The notes: generated from the letters alone by a model not told the origin. Shown: positions 23,613 through 36,045, counted from the stretch's first letter. The stretch: 64,000 bases of DNA from Tolypeutes matacus (GCA_026826555.1 JAKSZT010053764.1:39993568-40057567); one strand, 5' to 3'. Numbers and translations are program-made.

Positions 23613-26600
23613 TCATAGTAATGCATTCATACAGTCTTTGTCCTTTTGTGTCTGGCTTGCTTCACTCAACATAATGTCCTCTAGGTTCATCCATGTTGCC
23701 ATATGCTTTATGACTTCATTTCTTCTTACAGCTGCATAATATTCCATCGTGTGAAAAGACCACAGTTTGTTTATCCATTCATCTGTTGATGGACACCCGG
23801 GTTGTTTCCAACTTTTGGCAATGGTGAATAATGTGGCTATGAACATCGGTGTGCAGATGTCAGTTCGTGTCACTGCTCTCAGTTCTTCTGGGTATATACC
23901 CAGTAGTGGTATTGCAGGGTCACGTGGCAAATCTATATTCAACTTCTTTAGGAACTGCCAGTCCTCCACAGTGGTTGTACCATCCTGCATTCCCACCAGC
24001 AGTGAAGAAGTGTTGCTATCTCTCCACATCCTCTCTAACACTTGTAGTTCTCTGTCTTTTTAATAGTGGCCATTCTGATAGGTGTGAAATGATATCTCAT
24101 TGTAGTTTTGATTTGCATTTCCCTAATCATAAGTGATGTTGAGCATTTCTTCATGTGTTTTTTTTGCCATTTGTATTTCTTCTTTGGAGAAATGTCTATT
24201 CAAGTCTTTTGCCCATTTTTTAATTGGGTCATTTGTCTTTTTATTGTTGAGTTATAACATCTCTTTATATATCCTGGATATTAAACCCTTATCAGATATG
24301 TGATTTCCAAATATTTTTTCCCATTGAGTTGGCTGCCTTTTCACCCTTCTGACAAAGTCCTGTGAGGTGCAAAAGTGTTTAATTTTGAGAGGTCCCATTT
24401 ATCTACTTTTTCTTTTGTTGCACGTGCATTGGGTGTAAGGTCCAAAAAACCACCACCTACTACAAGGTCTTGAAGATGTTTCCCTACATTTTCTTCTAGT
24501 AGTTTTATGGTCCTGGCTTTTATATTTAGATATTTGATCCATTTTGAGTTGATTCTTGTATAGGAGGTGAGATAGGGGTCCTCTTTCATTCTTTTGATTA
24601 TAGATATCCAGTTCTCCCAATACCATTTGATGAAGAGACTGTTTTTTTTCCCATTAGCGTGGGCTTGGTAGGTTTGTCAAAGACCAGTTGACTGTATAGG
24701 TGAGGGTATATTTCTGGATTCTCAATTCTATTCCACTGATCGATGTGTCTATCTTTATGCCAGTACCATGCTGTTTCACTGTAGCTTTGTAATATGTTTC
24801 AAGGTCAGGCAGTGAAATTCCTCCCACATTGCTCTTCTTTTTTAGAACCCTTTTGGCTATTCGGGTGCACTTAACCTTCCAGATGAATTTGTAATTGCCT
24901 TCTCTAATTCTGTAAAGTAAGCTGTTGGGATTTTGATTGGTATTGCATTGAATCTATAAATCAGTTTGGGCAAGATTGACATCTTCACGATATTTATTCT
25001 TCCAATCCATGAATACGGAATGTCTTTCCATTTTTTTAGGTCTTTTAAAATTTATTTTAGCATTGTTTTGTAGTTTTCTGCATATAGGTCCTGTACTTCT
25101 TTGGTTAAATTAACTCCTAGGTATTTGAGTCTTTTTGTTGCTATTGAAAATGGAATTTTCCTCCTGATTTCCTCCTCAGATTGTACAGTACTAGAGTACA
25201 AAAACATTACTGATTTTTGCGTGTTGATCTTGTATCCTGCCACTTTGCTGAACGCATTTATTAGTTCAAGTAGTTTTGTTCTGGATACTTCAGGTTTTTC
25301 TAAATACAGGATCATGTCATCCGCAAACAGTGAGAGTTTTACTTCCTCTTTTCCTGTTTGGACGCCTTTAATTTTTTTGTCTTGTCTAATTGCCCTAGCT
25401 AGAACTTCTAGTACAATGTTGAATAACAATGGTGAAGGTGGGCATCCTTGTCTAGTTCCTGATCTTAGGGGGAAAGCTTTCAACCGTTCTCCAGTGAGTA
25501 TGATGTTGGCTGTGGGTTTTTCATATATGCCTTTTATCATATTGAGGAATTTTCCTTTTATTCCTGTCTTTTGAAGTATTTTTTATCAGAAAAGGATGCT
25601 GGATTTTGTCGAATGCCTTTTCTGCATCTATTGAGATGATCATGTGTTTTTTTTCCCTTCAATTTGTTATTGTGGTGTATTACATTGATTGATTTTCTTA
25701 TGTTGAACCAGCTTTGCATACCAGGAATAAATCCCACTTGGTCGTGATGTATAAGTCTTTTGGTATGCTGTTGGATTTGATTCGCAAGTATTTTGTTGAG
25801 AATTTTTGCATCTATATTCATGAGAGAGATTGGTCTGTAATTTTCTTTTCTTGTGGAATCTTTATCTGGCTTTGGTATTAGGGTGATGTTTGCTTCATAA
25901 AATGTGTTGGGTAATTTTCTGTCCTCTTCAATTTTTTGGAAGAGTTTAAACAGGATTGGTGTTAATTCTTTTAGAAATGCTTGATAGAATTCACCTGTGA
26001 AGCCATCTGGTCCTGGACTTTTCTTAGCTGGGAGATGTTTGATGACGGATTCAATCTCCTTAAGTGTGATTGCTTTGTTAAGTTCTTGTATTTCTTGTAG
26101 CGTCAGTGTAGGTTGGTTATGAGTTTCTAGAAATTTGTCCATTTCATCTAGGTTGTCTAGTTTGTTGGCATATAGTTTCTCATAATATCCTCTTATGATT
26201 CTTTTTATTTCTGTGAGGTCATTTGTAATTTCCCCTGTTTCATTTCTGATTGTATTTATTTGCATCTTCTCTCTTTTTTTCTTTGTTAGTCTAGCGAGGG
26301 GTTTGTCAATTTTATTGATCTTCTCAAAGAACCAGCTTTTGGTTTTGTTGATTTTCTCTATTGTTTTTCTGTTCTCATTTTCATTTATTTCTGCTCTAAC
26401 CTTTATTATTTCTTTCCTTCTTTTTGCTTTGGGATTGGTTTGCTGTTCTTTTTCTAGTTTCTCAAGTTGATCAGTTAAATCTTTGAGTTTAGCTCTTTCT
26501 TGTTTTTTAATATAGGCATTTAGGGCTATAAATTTCCCTCTCAAGGCTGCATTTGCTGTATCCCATAAGTTTTGATATGTTGTTTTCTCATTTTCATTTG

Positions 26601-27454
26601 TCTCAATATATTTATTATTTCACTTGCAATTTCTTCTTTGTCCCACCGAATATTTAGGAGTGTGTTCTTCAGTCTCCACACATTTGCAAATTTACTTTTT
26701 TCCTGTCTGTTATTGATTTCTAGTTTCATTCCATTATGATCTGAGAAGGTGCTTTGTATAATCTCAATCTTTTTATATATATATATATATTTTTTTTTTT
26801 CTTTTTATATTTTTTGAGAGCTGTATTATGACTTAACATGTGGTCTATCCTGGAGAATGATCCATGGGTACTTGAGAAGAATTTATAACCCTCTGAGTTT
26901 GGATGCAGTGTTCTGTATATGTCTGTTAGGTCTAACTTGTTTATCATATTGTTTAAGTTCTCTGTTTCCTTGTTGATCTTCTGTCTAGGTCTATCTAATG
27001 ATGTGAGATGGGTATTGAAGTCTCCAATGTTTACTGTAGAAATGTCTATTTCTCCCTTCAGTTTTGCCAGAGTTTGTCTCATATATTTTGGGGCACCCTG
27101 GTTAGGTGCGTAGATATTTATGACTGTTATATCTTCCTGGAGGATCGTCCTTTTTATTAATATATAATTGCCTTCCACATCTCTTATCACTTTTTTGCAT
27201 TTGAAGTCTGTTTTGTCTGATATTAGTATAGCTAACCCTGCTCTTTTCTGTTTACTATTCCCGTGGAGTATCTTTTTCCAACCTTTTACTTTCAGCCGGC
27301 TTTTATCCTTGGGTCTGAGGTGAGTTTCTTGTAAGCAACATATGGATGGCTCATGTTTTTTTATCCATTCTGTCAGCCTTTATCTTTTGATTGGGGAATT
27401 TAATCCATTCACATTCAATGATATTACTGAAAATGCACTATTTATTTCCTCCAT
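23613..27454 (-). pseudogene. ORF2: L1 ORF2 pseudogene (endonuclease / reverse transcriptase), copy A
   Basis: ORF2p nicks target DNA and reverse-transcribes L1 RNA. The start is placed at the ATG at 27454 (MEEINSAFS...), 82 bp after the ORF1 end. A stop follows after about 24 codons (near 27382). Identifiable parts are the endonuclease at 27190-26726 (NIYAPNQ, GDFNTHLTSLD, RIDHMLSH), the RT fingers/palm at 26544-25558 ([28 protein letters not shown]) and 25540-25052 ([20 protein letters not shown]), then the C-terminal part at 24041-23613. The original reading continues to a TGA at 23613-23615. Several frameshifts separate these blocks. One coincides with an (AT)n and poly-T expansion at 26772-26810 that copy B lacks. 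Not functional. Confidence 0.93.
26772..26810 (-). repeat. (AT)n / poly-T tract grown inside ORF2 of L1 copy A
   Basis: Copy A reads (TA)n then TTTTTTTTTTC here. Copy B has only 'tttttatatttattgagag' at the corresponding place (about 45968). The tract therefore expanded after insertion, and it breaks the frame between the endonuclease and RT parts. Confidence 0.85.
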
Positions 27455-27535
27455 TGTATTCTTTGGTTTTCATATGTCATCTTATTTTTGTCTCTCTTTT
27501 TACTCTTTTGGTTATCCTTTCTGCTTTTCTTTCTT

Positions 27536-28524
27536 CTATACTCTCCTCCAAGCCTCTCTCTCCTGTCTTTTTCTTTCAGGTTCTAAGCCTTCCTTTAATA
27601 TTTCCTGCCAAGGTGGATTCTTTTTTGCAAGCTCTCTTAGTTTCTGTTTGTTTGTGAATACTTTATATTCACCCTCATATTTGAAGGATAGTTTTTCTGG
27701 ATAAAGAATTCTCGGCTGGCAGTTTTTCTCTTTCAGTTTCCTAATTGTATCATACCACTGTCTTCTCGCCTCCATGGTTTCTGAAGAGAAATCTGCATTA
27801 AGTCTTACTGGACGTCCTTTGTACGTGATCGTTTGCTTCTCTCTTGCTGCTCTGAGAATTTTCTCTTTATCTTTTTCATTTGACATTCTGAATAATATGT
27901 GTCTTGGCTTAGGTCTGTTTGGATTTATTCTCATTGGGGTACGGTGTGCTTCTTGGACATGGAAGTTCATTTCTTTTGTGAGAGTTGGGAAATTTTCAGC
28001 TATTATTTCCTCAAATACTCTTTCTGCCCCTTTTCCTTTCTCTTCTCCTTCTGGAACTCCCATGACACGTATTTTCTTGCATTTTGTGTTATCATTGAAC
28101 TCTCTGAGCCCTTGCTCAAATTTTTCCATTCTTTTCTCTCTCTGTTCTTTTCTCTCTTCAATTTTAGCTGCTCTGTCTTCGGTATCACTTAATCTTTCTT
28201 CTATCATTTTGAGTCTGCTATTGTATGCCTCAAATATATTTTTGACTTCACCTACTTGTCTTTCATTCCCATGAACTCTGTTACTTTTCTTTTCAGTGTT
28301 TCAAATTCTTCTTTGCGTTCGCTCAATGACTTCTTGATGTCATTTATCTCTTTAACTATATTCTCTTTCATCTCATTAATTTGATTTTGGAAATTTGTGC
28401 TCATCTCACTGATTAGTTCTCTCAAATTCTGCATCTCTTCTGGGACTTTGCTGTATTCCTTTTCTTGGGCCATGTGTTCTATTTTCTTAGTATGGCTCAT
28501 AATTTTTTGCTGGTACTTAGGCAT
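27536..28524 (-). pseudogene. ORF1: L1 ORF1 pseudogene (RNA-binding protein), copy A
   Basis: ORF1p forms trimers through a coiled coil and coats L1 RNA. The first ATG after an in-frame TAA is at 28524 (MPKYQQKI). The first 90 residues are heptad-like and charged (coiled coil). A frameshift between 28252 and 28207 leads to the second block, residues about 105-327, with RVMGVPEGEEK, AHRTPMRINP, PRHILFRMS, ILRAAREKQTITYKGRPVR and LSFKYEGE. These are the RRM and C-terminal domain signatures of the family. The length of about 330 codons is normal for mammalian ORF1. Apart from the frameshift it is nearly complete. Confidence 0.93.
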
Positions 28525-29657
28525 CTGGTTAGTTTGTATTTTACTTAGATGCTCTATCTCTTTCTCTTTTATGGGGTTTTAGTGGCAGGAGGCTGTGAGT
28601 TACCACAGCTCTTTGATTTTTGGCTCAGCCTTGATTATTAGGATTGATGTGCTGGTTGCTCAAACCTGGGCACCTGACCCAGTAATTGGTTGTAGAGTCG
28701 TTTCCTAGGGTCTTGGGCAGAGAGGCTATAGAGACCAGGAAAAGCCTCTCTAACTTATTAATTTTCTTATGTGCACTTTCTTGGTCTGCCAGGAGATGGC
28801 GCTTGTTGCAGCTCTCAATTCAATGCTTTGTCAGGGCGTATTTGTTGTGACACAGACCAGATCAATGTGATAGAGCTTCCTGTCTGGGGCCTAAGAGCCC
28901 TGTGATTCAAAGTTTCTGAAACAATTCTCCAGACTTCTCTCATAGCGCCCCCCTTTTCCCAGCTAGGAAATAGTTCCATTCCCTTCTGAATCCTCAAGAA
29001 TCAGTCCCTGTTAGTAGAGGAGGAGATTGGGAGGTTTGTATATCTTTAGCCCCTTGTAGGCTCCAAGGCAAACAATGGCGCAGCCCCACCTGGCCTGGAA
29101 GGGCTCTCGGGACAGGGCAGACCAAACCTGTGAGTCCAAAGCAGGGTCAGCCCCAGGCTCTCTCTCCCCTCTCCTGTGGAGTCCTCAACAATTAGTCCAG
29201 GCTAGAAGAGAGGGAGGTTGTGAGGGTCCGGATTTCTCCAGTCCTTTCTAGGCTCCCAGGGCAAACCACCGTGTGGAAGGGTCCGTGGGGCTCCGCAGCC
29301 CAAATTTATTGGTCAGAACCTGAGTCAGCCTAAGTCTGTGTCCCTCTCTCTCCCCTTTCCCAGATTGGCAGATCCCTGGAGCCCCCTTTGTCTGTGGTAG
29401 GAGGCCCAGAGGCCCAAGAGTTCTAAAGAGTGTGGGCGAGGGTGCCGGCAGCAGGAGAAGGTGCTACTTTCCAACTCACGGTTCCTTTGTCACGATTTCC
29501 CTCTTCTGTCCCTCTCTTCTCTGGGTGGTGTGAAGCCTTCACCTGCTGTCCTAAACCCTAGAAGTTCTATTTCGGGGCTGTTTCAGCTTGTCCTCTAGCT
29601 TTTTTTTCTGGAGAAGACATTCCCGTGTCTTACTAGTCCACCATCTTCCTGGAAGTC
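28525..29657 (-). promoter_or_regulatory. L1 5' UTR / internal promoter region, copy A
   Basis: About 1.1 kb of GC-richer sequence between the L1 5' end and ORF1, without open frames. In this family the region carries an internal RNA polymerase II promoter. Position and composition fit that role, but I cannot see defined factor sites. The equivalent in copy B is 47270-48401. Confidence 0.7.
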
Positions 29658-29670
29658 TGTATATTTTCTT

Positions 29671-30229
29671 ATAATGATGAATGAAAGAAATTTCTCTCAG
29701 GAATCACCACCCTAAATAACTGGACTTCTCACAAGTTATTGATTGGCTTTGATTTTATGGGCATTGTGAAGTCTGAAACTATTGTTTCCCTTTTTGCTGT
29801 GGACGTTAGGATGCTCAAGGATCCAAATTTTAGCTCACTTCAAGCAAGAGATTGGAATGTCACTGCACACATTTCTTCCCCTACTAACCCTACTTTTGAC
29901 CTCTTTATTTGTCCTACTTCTATATCTCTTCTGTTTTATTTTCTCATTTATTAAAATCATATAGAACAATTTATACACATTTAAATAAATTTCATGTTCT
30001 TTATGGAATGAGGTGGAGGTATTTATAAATACCATTCTAAAAACAATCTAGGAAATAATTGTACCTAAGAAAAAATGCAGGCCAGATATGGTTATACTAG
30101 AAAATTTCTGGAAGTTTGAGGAATTTTTCTAGAAAATTTTATTGTTCTTTGGGTTCTCAAGTAAAGAAGTCATTTACTTCCAGAGAGTTTTATAGTCTAG
30201 ATGGAAGATAGTGATGTCTAGTTTGTTTT
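29671..30229. other. No gene or element recognised
   Basis: Anonymous AT-rich sequence. Confidence 0.45.
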
Positions 30230-30960
30230 TGAGAGTTTTTTCATTTACTCTTTTTTTCCCCCACATGGAAGGTGGAAAATAATATTTCATGTCTGTTTTA
30301 ATATGAATTTCATTATTATGAGTGAGTTTGAGCACTTTCATTTCTTAACTGCCTATTTGGATTTCTTTTTCTCTGGACTATATCTTTAGGTCTTTTGTAC
30401 ATCATTGTTCAGCACTTTCTTACTGTAAAGAGTTTTCTTTATATTACTTTTATTTCTGTCATGGTATGTTATTTTATTTTTAATCTCAGTTGATTCTTTG
30501 CTTTTGGCTTTGTTTCTTGACATATATATATATATATATACATATATTTATATATGCACACATATACACATATACATATATGTTATTTATATATATATAT
30601 ATTTTTTTCCATACTGAATTTCCTTTATGGCTTCTTTTATCATGCTTAGATACCCTGAGCAAAGTTGTAAGTATTTTTAATAATGCTTTTTCTGGTAATT
30701 TCTATGGTTTAATTATTTTTTCTTATGTCTTTGATCCATCTGGTATTGATTTTGATTCCAGGAGGGAGATATGAATTGAGTGGGTTGTTTTTTTTTTTTT
30801 TTTGACTCATTGGTTTTCCTAATACCATCATTTACTCACTGATTTGAAATGCCACCTTCATCTTTTTTTTTTTTTTTTTTCTTTCTGGGTGTTTTAGTCT
30901 AGCCCATTGACCTGTCTTTCTATCCCTGCCTCTACTACTAATTTTAAAATATGTCTGACC
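30230..30960 (-). mobile_element. Old L1 ORF2 fragment
   Basis: 'gtcttttgtacatcattgtt', 'ttgatccatctggtattgat' and 'ttggttttcctaataccat' are reverse-strand L1 ORF2 C-terminal phrases. They parallel 24180-24640 of copy A but are much more diverged. A (TA)n/(CATA)n tract (30520-30602) and two poly-T runs (30787-30804, 30864-30880) interrupt it. Confidence 0.6.
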
Positions 30961-31124
30961 ATGTGCAAGTCCAGAAAGGCTTTATGTAAGGCTATTTACC
31001 TGTGCTTGGAGTCTCCTGGAATTTGGGGTGTCCGGTAGAGTGGGAAGCGGGGTAGAATAAATGAGGCACAGTTGTTCACTCGGGCTCTACATACCTCCAA
31101 ACACAATCCACTGGGGCAACCAGC

Positions 31125-31330
31125 TAATATTCTACTACTATCATACATTTATTTTACACTTTACAAAGTGCTTTCATATGCACTATCTCATTAATCCTAA
31201 CAACTGTCTTGTGAGGTAAGGGTTGATATTCTTATTTTTGGAAATTGATACCCACGGAGGTTGTGGGATTTGGCCAGCATCACATAACCCCCAAGTGGCA
31301 GTCAGACCTTCAGCTTTTCTCTCCTAGTCC
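31125..31330 (-). mobile_element. MIR SINE fragment
   Basis: 'tttacaaagtgctttcatat', 'tatctcattaatcctaacaa' and 'cttgtgaggtaagggttgat' are the reverse-complement MIR layout, well diverged. Confidence 0.65.
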
Positions 31331-32689
31331 AGCGTTCTTCCCCTCAGACCACAGCTGCCCGTCAACCTGGACCAATATCTGTCCCTGCCCCCTGCGTCAG
31401 CCCCATCCTCAGGTTTTCCTTCTCCAAGCAGATATTGCCTCAGATGCATCTGAGACTTTATTTGTGGTCTCTGTTCATTTAAATCCTCAAACACCCTTTT
31501 GGAAAATTTCCCTTAGTTATCGTCTGCAGAGCTGCCCAGCATTGGGCCCCTGTTCCAAATGACTTTTGTCTGCAGCTCCTGCAGCAGGAAGCTGGCATGA
31601 GGAGGGAAGCCATGGACGATGAGGCCTATATTGTGCTTTCTTTCTTAAAAGGATTAAGGTTTCCACTCTCTGATGGTTTTCTTTTTTTTTTAGAAGAGCA
31701 TTTTTCTGCAACACTACAAACTCTTGGAGCAGATATTTATCTACAGCCTTCTGTGATAGCAAAGTACTTTTCAGCAGGGGGAGAGTCAGTTTGACAGATA
31801 AACATGCAGCATCATTAAAGGATTAGCACTGCTTCTCCTGAAATTAAATTAGGAGGGGAGGACTTCTGTGCTAACTTGTTTGTGATAGAGTATTTGTTTT
31901 CATTTTTCAGGGAGTGAGGTGGTGTCAGTTTTGATATTTTAGCCTCAGAGGTGAGTGAGAAATGGCATTTACACGCTGTGAACAGTGTGGCACATACCTG
32001 AATTGTCTCCGGCCTGTCAAACCCTGGGCATTTTCCCTTTCATGAGTGAAGGTGAATTCTTCCCTTTCTGGGGAGAAAAAAAGTTTTCTTTTTCCACTGT
32101 ATTCTGGAAACAGCTTGAGTGTTTTGCAGACTGGATGGCTGCTCACAGTGAGTGATTAAATCCGTGGCCCTGACCCAGGCCACAGGGACTGGTCAGTGGA
32201 CTGGAGGACTTGGCTAAAGAATCGTGCAGGAGACCAGTGTCACCTACACATTGAAGCTCCTTCCAACTCTGCTGCTTTCTTTCATGCGGTGCTAACTCAC
32301 TGCCACGGAAGCAGAGATCACCTGGCTGGAACATTCTGAGGCTCTGGGCATTTGCTGGTGCAGTGGGGGAGATGCTGGTCTCTGAACCAGTAAATTCCCC
32401 ACTCACTGTCTGTGCTCTGGGAGAGTCTTCTCCTCTCTGGGACCCTGGAGTAGCTCTTCACGTCTCTGGTGCAGCTAGTAAGGGACTGAGCCAGTGCTGG
32501 ACCCCATGGTCTGTTGGATCCTGAAGTCTACATTCTTTCCCTTCTACGCTGCTGTTCCTAAAGGTGGTATTTAAAACTGAGCTTTGAAAAAGGATAGTAT
32601 TTATTTTTTTAGGCTCAGATTAAGGGAGGAGGCCTTACAGAGGAGAAAAAGCATTAGTGAGGTGGTGGAAGTAGGAGACCTAGAACATC
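31331..32689. other. No gene or element recognised
   Basis: Average-GC sequence. The frame at 31245-31562 and those around 32143-32406 show no motif, and the MIR lies partly under the first. I cannot support a gene. Confidence 0.45.
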
Positions 32690-33206
32690 TTTGGAAATGA
32701 GAGGAAGCTGTTGCAAGAAGGTAGGCTAGGTCTTATGTGAGAGTGGCAGTAGCTGGCACTTGCTGTGCCTTGGGTCACTTCCTCTTGGCCTCCTGTGTTT
32801 TCCATGCATCTGCGGTGGGCAGATGCTACAAGGACAGCATCTCCCTCAGGTGCCTGCCAGTGTTTCTCTGTTTTCTGCCTCAAAGCTTCCTCCAGAGTCC
32901 AGGAATTCCACCCAACCTGTGTGCAGGAGCATCGCTAAATACAGGGGAGTTCCCACCCCAAGAGGGCAGCCCCCATCCAATGGGAATGAGAGTTGGTGGT
33001 CAAATGCTCCAAGCTCCCATACTTCAGAGGGGCATTTCTGAGGCACGTTCTGTATAGTTCTCTGAGGGTACAGTGGTGAACAGCTGGCCGACACCATTTT
33101 CCCACCTTCTCTTTCTCACTCTTGCTTCCTGGTGTCACCTACCGAATAAATTAGCTGCACCCAAGTCCTTGTCTCAGACACTTTTTTTTGGGAAACCCAA
33201 CTAAGA
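32690..33206 (+). repeat. LTR-like ancient repeat
   Basis: The 3' portion reads 'ccgaataaattagctgcacc', 'aagtccttgtctcagacac', 'gggaaacccaactaagacag'. This is the typical polyadenylation-signal-plus-U5 ending of an old mammalian LTR, probably ERVL-MaLR-like. The 5' limit is uncertain. Overlapping open frames of about 100 codons are taken as chance. Confidence 0.45.
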
Positions 33207-33719
33207 CAGGGACCTTGAAAAGTTTACTTAGAAATGTGGATTTTATTGAGTAGGAAACAATTCAAACACCCAAAACAGAATCTTGTGGGATTCCTTCCAC
33301 GGTGATATCTGGCAACTGTGTATCAGAAAAGTTGTCATAATAAAATCTCAGATGGAAAATTATCTTATGTTCATCTTTCATTCAGAAGGTACAGAAGAGA
33401 GGGAAGTGGGCACAAGGAACATCCTGTAATTAATTACCTTCAATATAAATTAAGTTTTATTTATTCATATTTAGTGCATAAACATCTTGAATAAGCACAA
33501 GACTTGGATATATTTCATAGCACCCAATGAATAAAATGTATCAACTTTTTAAGAACAATTGAGTTGTTGATATGCATGAATAATTGACAAAAACAAGATA
33601 AGCAGCCCTAATAGAAAAATTAGTAAACAATATGAAGAACAGTTCTTGTAAGAGCAAACCTATATAACCAAAGAGAGGGAGAGAGAAAAAAAAGAAGTCT
33701 AACTCTTATGGATAGTAGA
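33207..33719. other. No gene or element recognised
   Basis: AT-rich anonymous sequence. A GAGA-type purine patch lies at 33672-33695. Confidence 0.45.
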
Positions 33720-34321
33720 GGTATAGAAAAGAGATTTCTCATACTTTGCTGGTAGAAATGTGAAGTGTTGCAGCCCTTTTGGGGAATCAATCTGGTAACA
33801 AACTATTAAATGTTGACACATGGGTCAACACAGCAATTCCACTCCTGGGAATTTATCTCCTAGAAATAAAATTTCTAATTACTTCTGCATATATATTCAA
33901 AGAAGTTATCACACTGTTCTTACTGTGAAAAACTGGGAACAAAATGAAACACCATCAATATGTCAATTGCTGATTCAAAATTGGCACATCCATATCCTAT
34001 ACATTTATGCTGCTATTGAAAATGAATGAGATTGTTATAGATTTAGGACGTTAAATTTAAGCCCTATGATAACTGCAAAGAAAATATCAGAGAATATGCA
34101 AGCTCATAGAGACAGAAAGTAGAGTACAGATTACTGGGCTGGGGAATGGAAGGAATGGAGAGTTACCATGTAACAGGTGCAAGATGTCTGTTTGGGGTGA
34201 TGAGAAAGTTCTAGTAATGGATGGTGGTGAGGGCACTGCAATACTGTGAAAGTGATTAATCCCACTGAATGGTATGCTTAGGAGTGGTTGAAATGGGAAA
34301 GTTTATGTTATACATATGTTT

Positions 34322-34352
<31 letters not shown>

Positions 34353-35060
34353 AAGAGCAACTAAAGAGACCATGACATTTAAATGCAGTAAGTGTTCCTG
34401 GATGGGACTGAATAATGAAGGGGAATAGGCTCAAAAGGACATTATTGGGACATATAAAAAATTGGACTGTAGACCATATGTTTTATATCAATGTAAAGTT
34501 CTTGAACTTGATAACTGCATTTAAGGTGGTTACATAAGTGAATATCCTTGTTCTTAGAAATGTATATGGAAGTATTAAGTGCTCTCAAACGTTCAGAAAA
34601 AAAGATTGATGGAAAGTTGACCGATAGATAAATTGATAGATGGATGGGTGGATTGTGGACAGATAGATGAATTGATAGATGTATTTATGGATGGATAGAA
34701 TGATATGGCAAATGTGGCAAAATATTAAAATTGGTGGATCTGTGTATTGGTGAGGTATTTTGAAGATCACTGCATGTGGTTTGTATTATTTTTGCAACTA
34801 TGCTGTAAGTTTGAAATTATTTCAAAAGGAAAAGATTAAAGGGGGAAAAAATCCATAAAAGTAAAAATGCAGAAAGAAAGAAAGAGAGAGAGAGAGAGGG
34901 AGGGAGGGAGGGAGGGAGGAAAGAAAGAGAGAGAGAATGAATTTGAGCTGACTGACTTGGAAGGATTTCCACAAAGTATTGTATAAAGAATGTGTAATAT
35001 AATACTATTTTTGTACTAAAAAAAAAAACCAAACGTGTATGTGTATATTTGTGTTTATTT
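33720..35060 (+). mobile_element. Old L1 3' portion, plus strand, with simple-repeat expansions
   Basis: 33720-34030 resembles the ORF2 C-terminal nucleotide pattern (cagcaattccactcctggga, ccatcaatatgtcaattgct). 34180-34345 is a 3' UTR-like segment with a run of 20 A. 34440-34840 is another 3' UTR type (tgggacatataaaaaattgg, gaaattatttcaaaaggaaa). Imperfect GATA/GATG repeats sit at 34600-34700. It may be two old L1s of different subfamilies joined end to end. Confidence 0.55.
34868..34937 (+). repeat. Purine simple repeat (GAAA)n(GA)n(GGGA)n
   Basis: 70 bp of pure purine on the plus strand: four-base GAAA units, then GA, then GGGA, then GAAA/GA. Such tracts can adopt triplex (H-DNA) forms. 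The reverse-strand frame over it is serine/leucine low complexity. Confidence 0.95.
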
Positions 35061-35074
35061 GCTTCTGGAGCCAG

Positions 35075-35290
35075 TACATCTGGGTTTGGCCATGGCTCCA
35101 ATTCTTACTGGCTGTGTGACTCTGGGAACTTAGTGTTTCTTCTCTGTGCCTCTGTTCTTCATACATTAAATAGGGACAATACAGTCTCTATTTCATAGGG
35201 TTTTGTAAGGATTCAATCAGTTATTGTGTGCAAAGGCTTAGAACAATGCCTAAAATATAATATGTGCTCTAGCTGTTATTACTGTTACTT
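35075..35290 (+). mobile_element. MIR SINE fragment
   Basis: 'ttactggctgtgtgactctg', 'tctctgtgcctctgttcttc', 'tttcatagggttttgtaagg' and 'aatgcctaaaatataatatg' follow the sense layout of MIR. Confidence 0.75.
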
Positions 35291-35496
35291 GTGTAAATGC
35301 ATAAACATCTTTGCCCATGATTTGTAGGCAAAGAGAAAAATTCTGAAGGGTCTCTGGTTGGCTGTTAGCCTGAGTTACTGGGTGTAGAGGAGGGGATGGC
35401 AGTTGGAAGATATGGATGAAGGTGGGGAAGGAATGCATGAGGTATGATGGGCATAAAATAGAAAGGAAAAATAAACTTAAAAAAAAAAAAAACCCA

Positions 35497-35687
35497 GGGA
35501 AGCGGCTGTGGCTCAATCAGTAGGGCTCCCGTTTACCATATGGGAGGCCCCGGGTTCGGTTCCCGGGGCCTCCTGGTGAAGGCAAGCCCGCCGGCGCGGC
35601 GTGGTCGGCTGACCCAGCGAGCACAAGCAGCAAGGGGGGGAATAAATGAATAAATAAATAAAATCTTAAAAAAAAAAAAAAAAAAAA
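35497..35687 (+). mobile_element. tRNA-derived SINE (DAS type)
   Basis: Head 'ggaagcggctgtggctcaat', B box GGTTCGGTTCCC, body with AGCGAGCACAAGCAGCAAGG, then AATAAATG units and poly-A. It is very similar to the SINE inside gag at 53723-53888, which lies in the opposite orientation. An A-rich duplication ending ccca flanks it (35493-35496 and 35688-35691), but the poly-A makes its length uncertain. Confidence 0.92.
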
Positions 35688-35789
35688 CCCAAAAAAACAA
35701 AAACCACAGTGTGCCAGGTTCTTCAATAGATAATTTGTAAGGAAAGAAAATTGTTCAATCGCTGAGAAGAGTTGACACCATTTCAAATT

Positions 35790-36045
35790 TTTAAAAAGTG
35801 GTCAGGATCAAGCTATAGTGTTTAGGGATGCACATTTGGGTGAAAAGACAATAAATTAACACAAGGAATGGATTACTATTAAAGTCCAGATAGTGGTTAC
35901 TTTTGGAGGAGGGGCATATGACATAAGTTTCTGCAAAATCCAGTTTCTTGATCCGGGTGGTAGTTACAATAATTAAGACTTATATTTGTTTTGTATAGTT
36001 TTCTGTCTCTGCATTATATTTTATTTTATAATAAAAAGGTTAAAG
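35790..36045 (+). mobile_element. Old L1 3' UTR fragment
   Basis: 'agatagtggttacttttgga', 'tttcttgatccgggtggtag' and 'attttataataaaaagg' match the usual end of an older L1M-type 3' UTR. Confidence 0.65.

Larger units (their letters stand above)
23412..29657 (-). mobile_element. Full-length L1 retrotransposon, copy A (inactive)
   Basis: About 6.25 kb. The 5' end on the minus strand starts near 29657 with the L1-like start AGGAAGATGGTGGACTAG. A 5' UTR of about 1.1 kb, ORF1, ORF2, a short 3' UTR and a poly-A follow (poly-T with TTTC units at 23412-23460 on the plus strand). A 13-bp duplication with one mismatch flanks it: tgtgtattttctt at 23399-23411 and tgtatattttctt at 29658-29670. Both ORFs are broken. 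It is close in sequence to copy B at 42655-48401, so both come from one lineage-specific subfamily. Confidence 0.95.

Noticed and set aside
25101..28274. Long plus-strand frames (up to 166 codons) antisense to L1 copy A, with equivalents in copy B at 44302-46911
   Set aside because: They are complements of L1 ORF1/ORF2. They look alike in both copies because the L1s are alike, and they have no domain of their own.
31245..31562. 105-codon plus-strand frame as a gene
   Set aside because: The start lies in a MIR, there is no domain, and neither splice signals nor promoter context can be supported.
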